Shown here piece after piece: positions 42,201-48,785 of a stretch of 64,000 nt of DNA. Origin of the DNA: Bacteroidota bacterium (GTDB taxonomy: Bacteria; Bacteroidota; Bacteroidia; AKYH767-A; 2013-40CM-41-45). The notes under the pieces were generated by a model that searched no databases, was not told the origin of the DNA, and saw nothing but the letters and a program-made list of their open reading frames with translations. The first letter of the stretch is position 1. Each line of letters opens with the position of its first letter. Made by a program: the position numbers and the translations under genes. The DNA is taken from contig JADKJP010000003.1 in NCBI GenBank assembly GCA_016720935.1, positions 310,001 through 374,000 on the forward strand, written 5' to 3'.

Positions 42201-42778
42201 TCCATGGTCCGCACGATGTTTGTATCAATGATTCCGCTGCAGTCTATTCAATTTCCCCTGTTGCAGGAGCAGTATCTTACGCATGGACAATTGGCGGTGG
42301 TGCTTCACTTATAGATAATGGAACATCCGCGACTGTAGATTTCAGAACTGCGACTATGCCATGGATGTTGTTGAGAGTTGCTGTGACAGATGCATGTGGA
42401 AATGTGCGTTATCGTTCAATGTGGATTCATGTTGGACATCATTGCCACGACGATGGTGACGATGATGATGATGATGGTGATGGTGATGATGATGACCATG
42501 GAGACCGCATTGCGGCAACGTCCATTGCATACGAAGTATATCCGAATCCATCCAACGGTGATTTCCAGATTGATCTGAATGCAGATGCAAACACAACAGC
42601 CCATTTAATGATTGTTGATATGTTTGGTAAAAACGTAACAGACAAAATGATCACTCTCGAGACAGGTGCCAATACAGTTGCTTTCAACATGAATGGCATT
42701 GCTCCTGGAATTTATATTATGAATATTGAAATCCCGGGTCTTGGTATGAAAACTCAGCGCCTGGTGATTACAAAATGA
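39272..42778 (+). CDS. Large T9SS surface protein: CxxCH choice-of-anchor V domain plus Ig-like repeats
   Basis: A 1168-residue secreted protein. The signal peptide MLKKLTLSSLSLIVVVLLTS is followed by GTCIDCHSDFSS (Cys 40, Cys 43, His 44), a c-haem-type motif within a domain resembling choice-of-anchor V, ending about residue 190. A PKD/Ig-like domain and then five 91-residue Ig-like repeats follow (residues 274-728), each with ICSGTSVTF-, PSYQW- and NSATYTNAAL-type motifs and two Cys. More PKD-like domains and an Asp-rich stretch (GDDDDDDGDGDDDD) precede the T9SS sorting domain (VYPNPSNGDFQI to RLVITK). Probably a surface adhesin with a possible redox or haem-binding tip. Terminator follows. 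Confidence 0.85.
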   Translation: MLKKLTLSSLSLIVVVLLTSTMMSDNGRAGKTGSPGEGTCIDCHSDFSSNMAGGSIAIAGITGGTYTPGTTYNLSVTVARSGMTVFGLGVEALNSANTPAGTFVVTNSAETQIKNATVSSVVRPNLVHQLDGGATSNTHTFNFNWTAPAAGTGNVTLYYAGIAGDHDGSEAGDYPYNGSLALTEGGGCTTPAQPGAITGTAAVCAGSSQTYSIAAVSGATDYIWTLPSGWSGSSTTTSITVTAGAAGGTITVAAHNACGTSMTRPLTVTVNASVTPSVSISANPGNTICSGTSVTFTAAPTNGGSTPSYQWKLNGSNVGTNSATYTNAALANGNTVSCVMTSNANCASPASATSNTVTMTVSGSVAPAVSIAANPGSTICTGTSVTFTATPTNGGATPSYQWKLNGANVGTNSATYTNAALANADAVSCVMTSSSGCASPTTATSNTVTITITTAVTPTVSIAAAPGSTICSGTSVSFTATPTNGGTTPSYQWKLNGGNVGTNSATYTNAALANNDQVSCVMTSNAGCLSTPTATSNTVTMTVSASVTPSVSITANPGNTVCSGTSVTFTAVAVNGGSTPAYQWQVNGVNAGTNSDTYTSSALADGDVVTCILTSNSSCASSSTATSNDITMSVSGSVAPTVSIAAAPGETVCIGTNVTFTATPGNGGSSPSYQWTLNGANVGTNSDTYSNNTLATGDQVQCTMTSNSSCATTSTATSQVITMTVNNSLVPTVSASGPLTFCQGGSVELTASAAAGYVWSPGGETTQSITVDAAGVYSVTVNDGNGCSGSDAGTTVVVNALPVVTLGTFASVCDTIGAFALTGGSPAGGTYTGTGVSGSDFDPSVAGVGTFQIIYSYTNSDGCTNEAAAPLTVDNCSGGGGCTSAPDAPHYIMGPSRVYCNQTGIVYSINPVTDATSYNWTVPTGMTITSNTGTSITVDEDSSFHGGLVCVSAVNACGSSDPECRYVREGRIIISYIHGPHDVCINDSAAVYSISPVAGAVSYAWTIGGGASLIDNGTSATVDFRTATMPWMLLRVAVTDACGNVRYRSMWIHVGHHCHDDGDDDDDDGDGDDDDHGDRIAATSIAYEVYPNPSNGDFQIDLNADANTTAHLMIVDMFGKNVTDKMITLETGANTVAFNMNGIAPGIYIMNIEIPGLGMKTQRLVITK
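40091..41455 (+). repeat. Five tandem 273-bp repeats coding Ig-like domains
   Basis: Repeat starts fall at 40091, 40364, 40637, 40910 and 41183. All units are exactly 273 bp (91 codons) with no insertion or deletion, starting V-[TA]-P-[STA]-V-S-I. DNA identity is visibly high but substitutions are scattered, so they are duplicated and diverged rather than newly copied. Confidence 0.93.
42449..42496 (+). repeat. In-frame GAT/GGT/GAC trinucleotide microsatellite
   Basis: Sixteen codons in a row are GAT, GAC or GGT, coding an Asp-Gly stretch flanked by His (GHHCHD before, HGD after). It links the last PKD-like domain to the T9SS sorting domain and could bind calcium or act as a spacer. Tri-nucleotide slippage would keep frame. 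Confidence 0.85.
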
Positions 42779-42818
42779 TCAGCTATGATCAGGTAATCAC
42801 AAGCATTTTTTAAATTCG

Positions 42819-42854
42819 GCGGGCCACAAGAAATATTGTGGCCCGCTTTTTTTT
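42819..42854 (+). terminator. Intrinsic terminator of the large surface-protein gene
   Basis: A perfect 11-pair stem (left arm GCGGGCCACAA, loop GAAATA) followed by eight T. Confidence 0.94.
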
Positions 42855-43079
42855 AAGAAAATCTTATACATTTTCCGAAAGCTAATCAGGCGTGTATACA
42901 ATTGAACTGTTTTCAGGTATGGGAAAGGAGCATTTTTTAACAGGCTCACCAATATATTTCTAACTTCGACAGGTCTCCAGGATTCATTCACCCAATATAT
43001 CTTCCGTTCGTCAAATTCCTGCTTGTTGTACCATTTTAATCTTTTACCTTCATATCTCATTAATATAGCGAGGTATACC

Positions 43080-44087
43080 ATGAAAAAAAGCTACCTGATT
43101 TTTCTTCTCGTTTGGATCCCATTTCTTGGGTATGGACAAAGAACCGCCGATGTTGGATTGTCCTTTGGGGTTGTAAACTATATGGGTGATCTCGGAAATG
43201 AAAAATACTTTCCGTACAGCTCTGCAAGTACAGGAGCTGCAGTGACTCTCCGTAACTTTTTAAACAATCCAAAGAACTCCAAATCATTGTATAGGCCATT
43301 TGATTTTCAGATTCGTCTAAGCTGGCATCGTTTGCAGTACGATGAAACAAAACCACTTGGAGGTAAAGAAGGAATTCAATTGCGCAACTATCTTAGGGGA
43401 ATCAGTTTTCGTAATGACTTATTCGGCACGGAAGCAGGTATCACCTACAATATTTATCCAAATAAACTCACCCCTCTGTGGAAGCCTAAAATCAGCTTCT
43501 TTGTGATGGTGGGTGTTGGAGCATATTTTGGAAAACCAAAATCAGATTTGTTTCATGGAAGCATCGCTCCTGAAAACAGGTATTTTTTCTGGCAGGATGG
43601 AACCACTCGTGATGTACCTGAAAACAAAGCAGGTGTTGGTAATGTGATCAAGAAGGATGGAGAATATGAAACATCTTTGCATGATTGGCTGACTGAAGGC
43701 CAGGGCTACAATAAGGAAATCCATAGCAAGACTCCTTATGACTTTTGCAATGTTGGTTTTCCATTTGGTGCCGGAATCCGGTACTTGTACAATAAGCAAC
43801 TCACCATTTCAGCGGAGTTCAATTATTTCTATTTTCTCACAGATTATCTTGATGACGTAAGTGGACGGTATGCTACTTTTGATGAATTAAGATCTTCGTT
43901 TCCGGATGCTACGCAGTACGAATTGGCAAGATATATTTCAGATCCTACCGGTAGAGGAACCAGCGGTTATCCCGGCCCGGCAACAAGCCCTCGCGGTAAC
44001 CCCGGACAGAATGATTCTTTTACCTATGTAAGTTTTGAAGCTTCCTATAAATTCACCTGGAAGAAAAAAGGCATCTATGGACAGTAA
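43080..44087 (+). CDS. PorG-like (DUF6089) outer-membrane barrel protein
   Basis: A 335-residue protein with a signal peptide (MKKSYLIFLLVWIPFLGYGQ) and a barrel. Features shared with the two proteins at 57.9-59.7 kb are VGLSFGVVNYMGDLGN near the start, VMVGVGAYFGKPKS, GQGYNKE, GFPFGAGIRYLYNKQLTISAEF and FLTDYLDDVSG. This fits the DUF6089 group, which includes PorG of the type IX secretion system. Start at 43080, where the signal peptide begins; the open frame extends 19 codons upstream. It stands apart from the other two and may have a distinct partner. Terminator follows. Confidence 0.78.
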   Translation: MKKSYLIFLLVWIPFLGYGQRTADVGLSFGVVNYMGDLGNEKYFPYSSASTGAAVTLRNFLNNPKNSKSLYRPFDFQIRLSWHRLQYDETKPLGGKEGIQLRNYLRGISFRNDLFGTEAGITYNIYPNKLTPLWKPKISFFVMVGVGAYFGKPKSDLFHGSIAPENRYFFWQDGTTRDVPENKAGVGNVIKKDGEYETSLHDWLTEGQGYNKEIHSKTPYDFCNVGFPFGAGIRYLYNKQLTISAEFNYFYFLTDYLDDVSGRYATFDELRSSFPDATQYELARYISDPTGRGTSGYPGPATSPRGNPGQNDSFTYVSFEASYKFTWKKKGIYGQ

Positions 44088-44130
44088 GTGTCAGGCTTAA
44101 CATGAAACTCCACATTTCTGTTTATAGAAA

Positions 44131-44161
44131 AAAAGGCGCCCGGGTTGGTCGCCTTTTCTTT
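44131..44161 (+). terminator. Intrinsic terminator after the PorG-like gene
   Basis: An eight-pair stem (left arm AAAAGGCG, right arm CGCCTTTT) with an 11-base loop, followed by CTTTT. Confidence 0.85.
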
Positions 44162-44222
44162 TATAAAGTGTTACTGAATTCAATTCATCAATCCTGCCTG
44201 ATAAAACTTAAACCAGATTTTC

Positions 44223-45254
44223 TTATTTTGTATTGACCTGATCCAGTACTTTCATTAACTCATCGAGTTTTGGTGTCAGGATAATCTCTGTTCTTCTGTT
44301 CTTTTTCCTCGCTTCAGTGGTGTTTGCGGGATCAATAGGTTGATATGGACCTTTGCCTGCAGCGGATAAACGGGAAGGGTCAATGTTCACATTTTTCAAA
44401 ATAATCTTTACCACGGAAGTAGCTCTCAATACACTAAGCTCCCAGTTGTCACGGGCTCCGCTTGGAAGTGTTCCTGAAATGGGAACATTATCAGTATGAC
44501 CTTCCACAAGAATGTTGATGTCTTTGTTTTTGTCAAGCACTGCGCCAAGTTCTTTTAAAGCTTCTTCTCCTTTTTTCTCCACGATGGTACTACCGGAACC
44601 GAAAAGCAACCGTTCTTCCATGGAAACGTAGACACGTCCATTTTTTTCATTTACAGTTAATCCATTATTCTGAAATCCAAGCAAAGCATCATTCACAGCG
44701 GCACGCAGGGCGTTTACTGTTGAATCTCTTTTATTTAGTACAGATTGCAGCTCGTTAACCCGATCTTCTTTTTCCTTTAAAGTTCCTTTGAGTTCAATGA
44801 GGTTACGTTCTCTTTCAGAAAGATCCAGGGAATCTTTTTTCATTTTGTCTTCTTTGCGCTGAAGGTCTTCTTTGATTTGATTCAGCTGAACTATCAGTTT
44901 TTTGGTTTCTTCCGTATTGCCGGCGAGTAGCTTTTCATTGTTGGAAAGCAATTTGTCATATGATTTAGTGAGTTCATTGTACAAATCCGCGAGACGGCGG
45001 TGTGATCTTCCTTGTTCCGTGGTATCCTTTCCAAGCTCATCAACATTCTTTCTAAGTTCAAGCACTTGTGCGTTGAGCTCAGTGTTTTTGGTATTGAGAT
45101 CCTGGTTGTCGGACTTTAACTTAACATTTTCATCCTGACAAGTCTTTTCCTTTTTCTGCAGATCCTCAAATTGCCTGGCGGGCACGCAGGAGAAAATACT
45201 GAGGGAAATCACTGAAATTGCAAGAAAATGACCAATTTTTTTTGATTTTATCAT
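44223..45254 (-). CDS. OmpA-family lipoprotein with long coiled coil
   Basis: A 343-residue envelope protein. Signal peptide ends in the lipobox IFSCVPAR, so the Cys is probably lipidated. Residues about 30-185 form a coiled coil rich in Glu, Lys and Asn (for example NQDLNTKNTELNAQVLELRK). The C-terminal OmpA/MotB domain (VEGHTDNVPISG, WELSVLRATSVVKI, KKNRRTEIILTP) binds peptidoglycan. Such proteins tether the outer membrane to the wall. An alternative function in gliding or secretion cannot be excluded. Shares an intergenic region with the next plus-strand gene. Confidence 0.88.
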   Translation of the reverse strand: MIKSKKIGHFLAISVISLSIFSCVPARQFEDLQKKEKTCQDENVKLKSDNQDLNTKNTELNAQVLELRKNVDELGKDTTEQGRSHRRLADLYNELTKSYDKLLSNNEKLLAGNTEETKKLIVQLNQIKEDLQRKEDKMKKDSLDLSERERNLIELKGTLKEKEDRVNELQSVLNKRDSTVNALRAAVNDALLGFQNNGLTVNEKNGRVYVSMEERLLFGSGSTIVEKKGEEALKELGAVLDKNKDINILVEGHTDNVPISGTLPSGARDNWELSVLRATSVVKIILKNVNIDPSRLSAAGKGPYQPIDPANTTEARKKNRRTEIILTPKLDELMKVLDQVNTK

Positions 45255-45295
45255 GTTTGAATAGTATTTTTAATTACCGGAAACCGGAATCTTTC

Positions 45296-45303
45296 CAAAA
45301 TTA
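45296..45303 (-). promoter_or_regulatory. -7 element of the OmpA-family gene
   Basis: On the minus strand TAATTTTG is a perfect -7 match, 41 bases before the OmpA-family ATG. Confidence 0.5.
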
Positions 45304-45413
45304 GTGTAAAGATGGTTGTGAGAACCCGACACCTTGTCTCGGTTTTCAACAACCGGTATGGAACATTTCAACGATTTGACCGTTATTGTAAAAGAGCTCA
45401 GGAACAGATGTCT

Positions 45414-46130
45414 ATGAAATTCCTCGATAAAAACTGGATAACTGAAAATCATATAGATTTTGAGTATAAAAAATACGTGTTGCTGGCCTATTTACAGCAT
45501 GTAAGCGAACATTTCACGGAACAACGTCTCTATCCATACCTTTCTGATTTGGTGGATCACTACCGAAATCTCAAGCAGTTAAAGGACAATAAAAAACATC
45601 TCTACAACTTATTTCCGGAACGACTGAAAACTATAGATCTGGAGCAATTCAGAATTATTTATAACAAGATGGTGGAAGACGATACCATCATGCAGGAAAT
45701 AGAAAACATTCTGGATTTTTCAATTCCTCAGATGGAACGCTATCTCAAGGAAGGGAAAAAGATATATGATTTCATTGAAGAGAGACTTAAGATTTATCCG
45801 GTTGGTGTAATCCCTTTAAACAATGAAAACGGTTATCTCTTTTTAAAATCAGGAATCTCGCCGGCTACGGAGGTGTATGAATACCATGTATCTATTTTTG
45901 AAAACCCTTCTGAAAAATACAGAGGTCTGCATATCGCATATGTAGCTACCTATGAAAAATCGCTGCTCAACACTTTTGAGTCCATCAAATCCGAACTTTT
46001 GCGATTCAATAAAAATCTTCCGAATCCTGCCGCATATGTCATCGAAACAGAAATGATTCTTCCTTTTGATGAGACATTTTTACCAATGGCTAAAAGGACC
46101 CTTGTGAAAAGAATTGCGGGTTCCGCTTAA
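45414..46130 (+). CDS. Conserved-looking cytoplasmic protein of unknown function
   Basis: A 238-residue soluble protein with no signal peptide or membrane segment. The start MKFLDKNWITENHIDFEYKK is followed by helical parts rich in Tyr, Leu and Lys (YVLLAYLQHVSEHFTEQRLY) and a later beta-rich part (GYLFLKSGISPATEVYEYHV). No family recognised. The frame is open from 45312, but the earlier ATG would place the start next to the divergent promoter at 45296; Met at 45408 or 45414 is preferred, and AGGA lies about ten bases before. It converges on the cardiolipin synthase gene with a 14-base gap. Confidence 0.65.
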   Translation: MKFLDKNWITENHIDFEYKKYVLLAYLQHVSEHFTEQRLYPYLSDLVDHYRNLKQLKDNKKHLYNLFPERLKTIDLEQFRIIYNKMVEDDTIMQEIENILDFSIPQMERYLKEGKKIYDFIEERLKIYPVGVIPLNNENGYLFLKSGISPATEVYEYHVSIFENPSEKYRGLHIAYVATYEKSLLNTFESIKSELLRFNKNLPNPAAYVIETEMILPFDETFLPMAKRTLVKRIAGSA

Positions 46131-46144
46131 TCAATAATTCAGTA

Positions 46145-47335
46145 TCAATAATCCTTTTCTCTTTTATTGGCAAGCCAGACAGAGAGTACAAAAAAGGTTT
46201 TTACGAAACGGTAGGAAAACCAATTGATCAGTCTTTGAAAAAGCGTTATGTTTTGTTCATAATCAGCTTTTGTAATCAACCGGCAGTCCTTTTGCATAAT
46301 TGATTCCAATTTGTTCCTGCATAAGGATGCGAATTCTTCATTATAGATATCGAGGTTTAATTCGATGTTGCTATAGGTGCTCAAATTATTGAGATCATAA
46401 GAACCAATACTCACAAATTTCGAATCCGCAACCAATACCTTTCCATGAACATTGGAAGGCGAATATTCGTAAATATTGATATGGTTACGCAGGAGCCAAT
46501 CGTACAAATACTGTCGGGCATAGATAACCGGCTTTACATCTGATTTAGCGGAAACAAGAATACTGATCCGGACACCCCGCTGTATAGCATTTTTGAGTAA
46601 CCTTCTCACTTGCCCGCCCGGAAGAAAGTAGCCTCCCACAATGATTATTGATGACATTGACTGTCGTATAGTCTGACGATAGGTGATCGCTACTTCATTT
46701 TTCCTTCTCAGAAAATCGTTCTGACTTACCCGCACCAAAGTCTGGGCCTCAACACCTGCCGCTTCATGCAGCTTAGGCTTCCGGATTTTTAGTGGTAGTT
46801 TTTTAAAACGGGTTTTCAGCCATCGTTGTCGGCAAAGCAGGTTGAGCCGACTGCAAATCACACCACGTACAAGCACAGCGAAATCCAGCCAGGCACGGGA
46901 AGATGGTAGATCATTATAGTTGTTGCTGATATTGATTCCGCCAATAATCGCAACCTCACCATCAGCAACCACAATTTTACGGTGCAATCGCCTTCCGATG
47001 TGCAATTTTCCATTTGAATAAAAACGACCATACTTCCGGAATTCTATTCCTGCTTTTTCGAGTTCGCGTATGAAAGCAAGGGGTAAGTTCTGGGAACCAT
47101 AGGCATCCACAAGGAGGTAAATTTTTACATGTCGAACTCTGGCAGCATGGATAAGTGCATTTGTAATGCGTCGTCCGGTTTCATCATTTGCCAGAATATA
47201 GGTTTGGAGATGAATTTCTTGTCTGGCTTTATTGATCATTTCTTCCAGGGCAGCAAAGAACTCTTCCCCACTTTGCAACAAAGTGACTGAATTGTTCAGG
47301 GTATACCTTTCTTTCCTGTTTTTGCTTTTTGACAT
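46145..47335 (-). CDS. Cardiolipin synthase / phospholipase D family protein
   Basis: A 396-residue phospholipase D-fold enzyme with both HKD motifs: LHRKIVVADGEVAIIGG and NVHGKVLVADSKFVSIGS. Each has HxKxxxxD followed by Gly/Ser. It probably joins two phosphatidylglycerols to form cardiolipin. It lacks the two N-terminal membrane segments of ClsA and resembles the shorter ClsB-type. The start is taken at 47335 (MSKSKNRKERYTL); an upstream ATG at 47383 would add 16 residues. Confidence 0.85.
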   Translation of the reverse strand: MSKSKNRKERYTLNNSVTLLQSGEEFFAALEEMINKARQEIHLQTYILANDETGRRITNALIHAARVRHVKIYLLVDAYGSQNLPLAFIRELEKAGIEFRKYGRFYSNGKLHIGRRLHRKIVVADGEVAIIGGINISNNYNDLPSSRAWLDFAVLVRGVICSRLNLLCRQRWLKTRFKKLPLKIRKPKLHEAAGVEAQTLVRVSQNDFLRRKNEVAITYRQTIRQSMSSIIIVGGYFLPGGQVRRLLKNAIQRGVRISILVSAKSDVKPVIYARQYLYDWLLRNHINIYEYSPSNVHGKVLVADSKFVSIGSYDLNNLSTYSNIELNLDIYNEEFASLCRNKLESIMQKDCRLITKADYEQNITLFQRLINWFSYRFVKTFFVLSVWLANKREKDY

Positions 47336-47444
47336 AGTAATCTTCCCCAAAAATAGCTTAAGTAGCGGATAATCTAAGGACAATCCTCAGATCTGTTGTA
47401 TTCACCTTTGATTCCACACAATATCCTGTGAATTATGTTCAGTA

Positions 47445-47483
47445 ATACTATTTTTTGGTAAAATCGAAAAAATAGTATCTTTG
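47445..47483. promoter_or_regulatory. 12-base-arm dyad overlapping the DUF1844-gene promoter
   Basis: A perfect inverted repeat with arms ATACTATTTTTT (47445-47456) and AAAAAATAGTAT (47467-47478) and a 10-base spacer. The left arm overlaps a -33 TTTG (47454-47457). The right arm overlaps the perfect -7 TATCTTTG (47476-47483), 18 bases away. The dyad thus frames the promoter, as an operator would. The regulator is unknown. Confidence 0.65.
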
Positions 47484-47509
47484 TTTGCTGCTCAAATTTT
47501 AACCCTGAA

Positions 47510-47779
47510 ATGAATAAGAACGACCAGTTGTTTATTCAGTTAATGTATATTTTTCATTCCTCCGCGATGGTCGCGATGGGTAAGCTTAAAAACCCTGCAA
47601 CCGATAAAATTGAGCGCAACATGGAACAGGCACAACAATCAATCGACATACTTGAAATGATTCGTGAGAAAACGAAGGGTAATTTATCTCCGGAATTACA
47701 AAGAACTTTGGATGGATTTCTAACGGAATTGCGTCTCAATTTTGTCGATGAAAAAAATAAAGATCTCATCGGATCTTAA
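47510..47779 (+). CDS. DUF1844 family protein
   Basis: An 89-residue helical protein matching DUF1844: QLFIQLMYIFHSSAMVAMGK, KIERNMEQAQQSIDILEMI and LNFVDEK. Function is unknown. The next gene begins 25 bases after the stop, so the two are probably an operon behind the dyad promoter at 47445. Confidence 0.85.
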   Translation: MNKNDQLFIQLMYIFHSSAMVAMGKLKNPATDKIERNMEQAQQSIDILEMIREKTKGNLSPELQRTLDGFLTELRLNFVDEKNKDLIGS

Positions 47780-47804
47780 ACGTTTCCAATTTCAATCTAC
47801 CACC

Positions 47805-48734
47805 ATGGATTCACAAGAAAGCAACAAAACAGAATACCAGGAACAAGGCCCCCGTAAAGGCATTGTTATCATTGTCATCACCATTTTGCTGGGGACGAAC
47901 GGGCTTCTGTTGTGGCAGTTTTTTGACAAGAAAAATTCACTTGACACAACCAACCAAACGTTAGTAACTACAATGGCTGAAAAAGAGTCATTGCAGGCAC
48001 AACTCAATCAGGTAAAAGCGGAATACGAAAAAGCCAAAGCTGATAATACGGGTCTTCAAAATCAATTGTCAGAAAAGGACGATGAAATCAAAGCAAAAGT
48101 CGCGGAGATCCAGAAGCTTATTTCTCTCGGTGGTCCGGCTCAAATTGCAAGAGCAAAGGCGGAACTTGCAAAGCTGAAAGAAATGAATACTGTTTATGTC
48201 AGCCAGATAGATTCCCTGAATCAGATCAATGCAAAATTGCAAGCTGAAAATCAGGATCTGGCATCCAATCTTAACCAGGAGAAATCGAAGAATCAGAACT
48301 TGTCTGATGAGAATAGCCGTCTTTCAACTAAAATAGCTGCTGGTTCTGTCTTGCGTGCATATAATATCACGACCAAAGGTTTGCGTTACAAATCAAATGG
48401 TACAGAAGTGGAGACCAACAAAGCTAAACAGGTTCAGAAACTCAGAACAAGTTTTGTGCTTGCAGAAAACAAAGTGATCGACAAAGGCAATATTGATGTT
48501 TATATGCGTGTGCTTGGCACTGATGGCTCTGTGATGTCAAGCTCTCAGGAGACGTTTCAAAGTAATGGTCAAGCCTTACAGTATACTGTAAAACAAGAAG
48601 TGGAGTATACTAATTCTGATATGCCTGTACAGGTAATTCTTGCAAAAGGGACGAGTTGGGTAAAAGGAAAATACAATGTGGAGATTTATCATTCAGGTCA
48701 ACTGATTGGAAAATCTTCAATTGATCTAAAATAA
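47805..48734 (+). CDS. Membrane-anchored coiled-coil protein of unknown function
   Basis: A 309-residue protein with a short cytoplasmic start, one membrane segment (residues 21-40, VIIVITILLGTNGLLLWQFF), a coiled coil to about residue 175 (MAEKESLQAQLNQVKAEYEK and similar heptads) and a C-terminal beta-rich domain (VLRAYNITTKGLRY, GNIDVYMRVLG, YNVEIYHSGQLIGKS). The last part looks like an extracytoplasmic beta domain. No named family recognised. Start chosen at 47805; an ATG at 47742 overlaps the DUF1844 gene and lacks support. Confidence 0.75.
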   Translation: MDSQESNKTEYQEQGPRKGIVIIVITILLGTNGLLLWQFFDKKNSLDTTNQTLVTTMAEKESLQAQLNQVKAEYEKAKADNTGLQNQLSEKDDEIKAKVAEIQKLISLGGPAQIARAKAELAKLKEMNTVYVSQIDSLNQINAKLQAENQDLASNLNQEKSKNQNLSDENSRLSTKIAAGSVLRAYNITTKGLRYKSNGTEVETNKAKQVQKLRTSFVLAENKVIDKGNIDVYMRVLGTDGSVMSSSQETFQSNGQALQYTVKQEVEYTNSDMPVQVILAKGTSWVKGKYNVEIYHSGQLIGKSSIDLK

Positions 48735-48750
48735 AAAGCTCTTCAATTTT

Positions 48751-48778
48751 AAAAACTCCCGAAAGGGAGTTTTTTTTT
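48751..48778 (+). terminator. Intrinsic terminator after the coiled-coil protein
   Basis: A ten-pair stem (left arm AAAAACTCCC) capped by a GAAA tetraloop and followed by a T run that is shared with the right arm. It also lies downstream of the convergent 1166-residue gene. Confidence 0.94.
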
Positions 48779-48785
48779 GTCATTA

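Noticed and set aside
42354..42699. Overlapping open frames on both strands across the Asp-rich microsatellite
   Set aside because: Poly-His, poly-Ile or poly-Ser frames come from reading the GAT repeat in other frames.
42797..43081. 94-codon minus-strand open frame
   Set aside because: It covers a strong terminator hairpin and the upstream region of the PorG-like gene; sequence is not protein-like.
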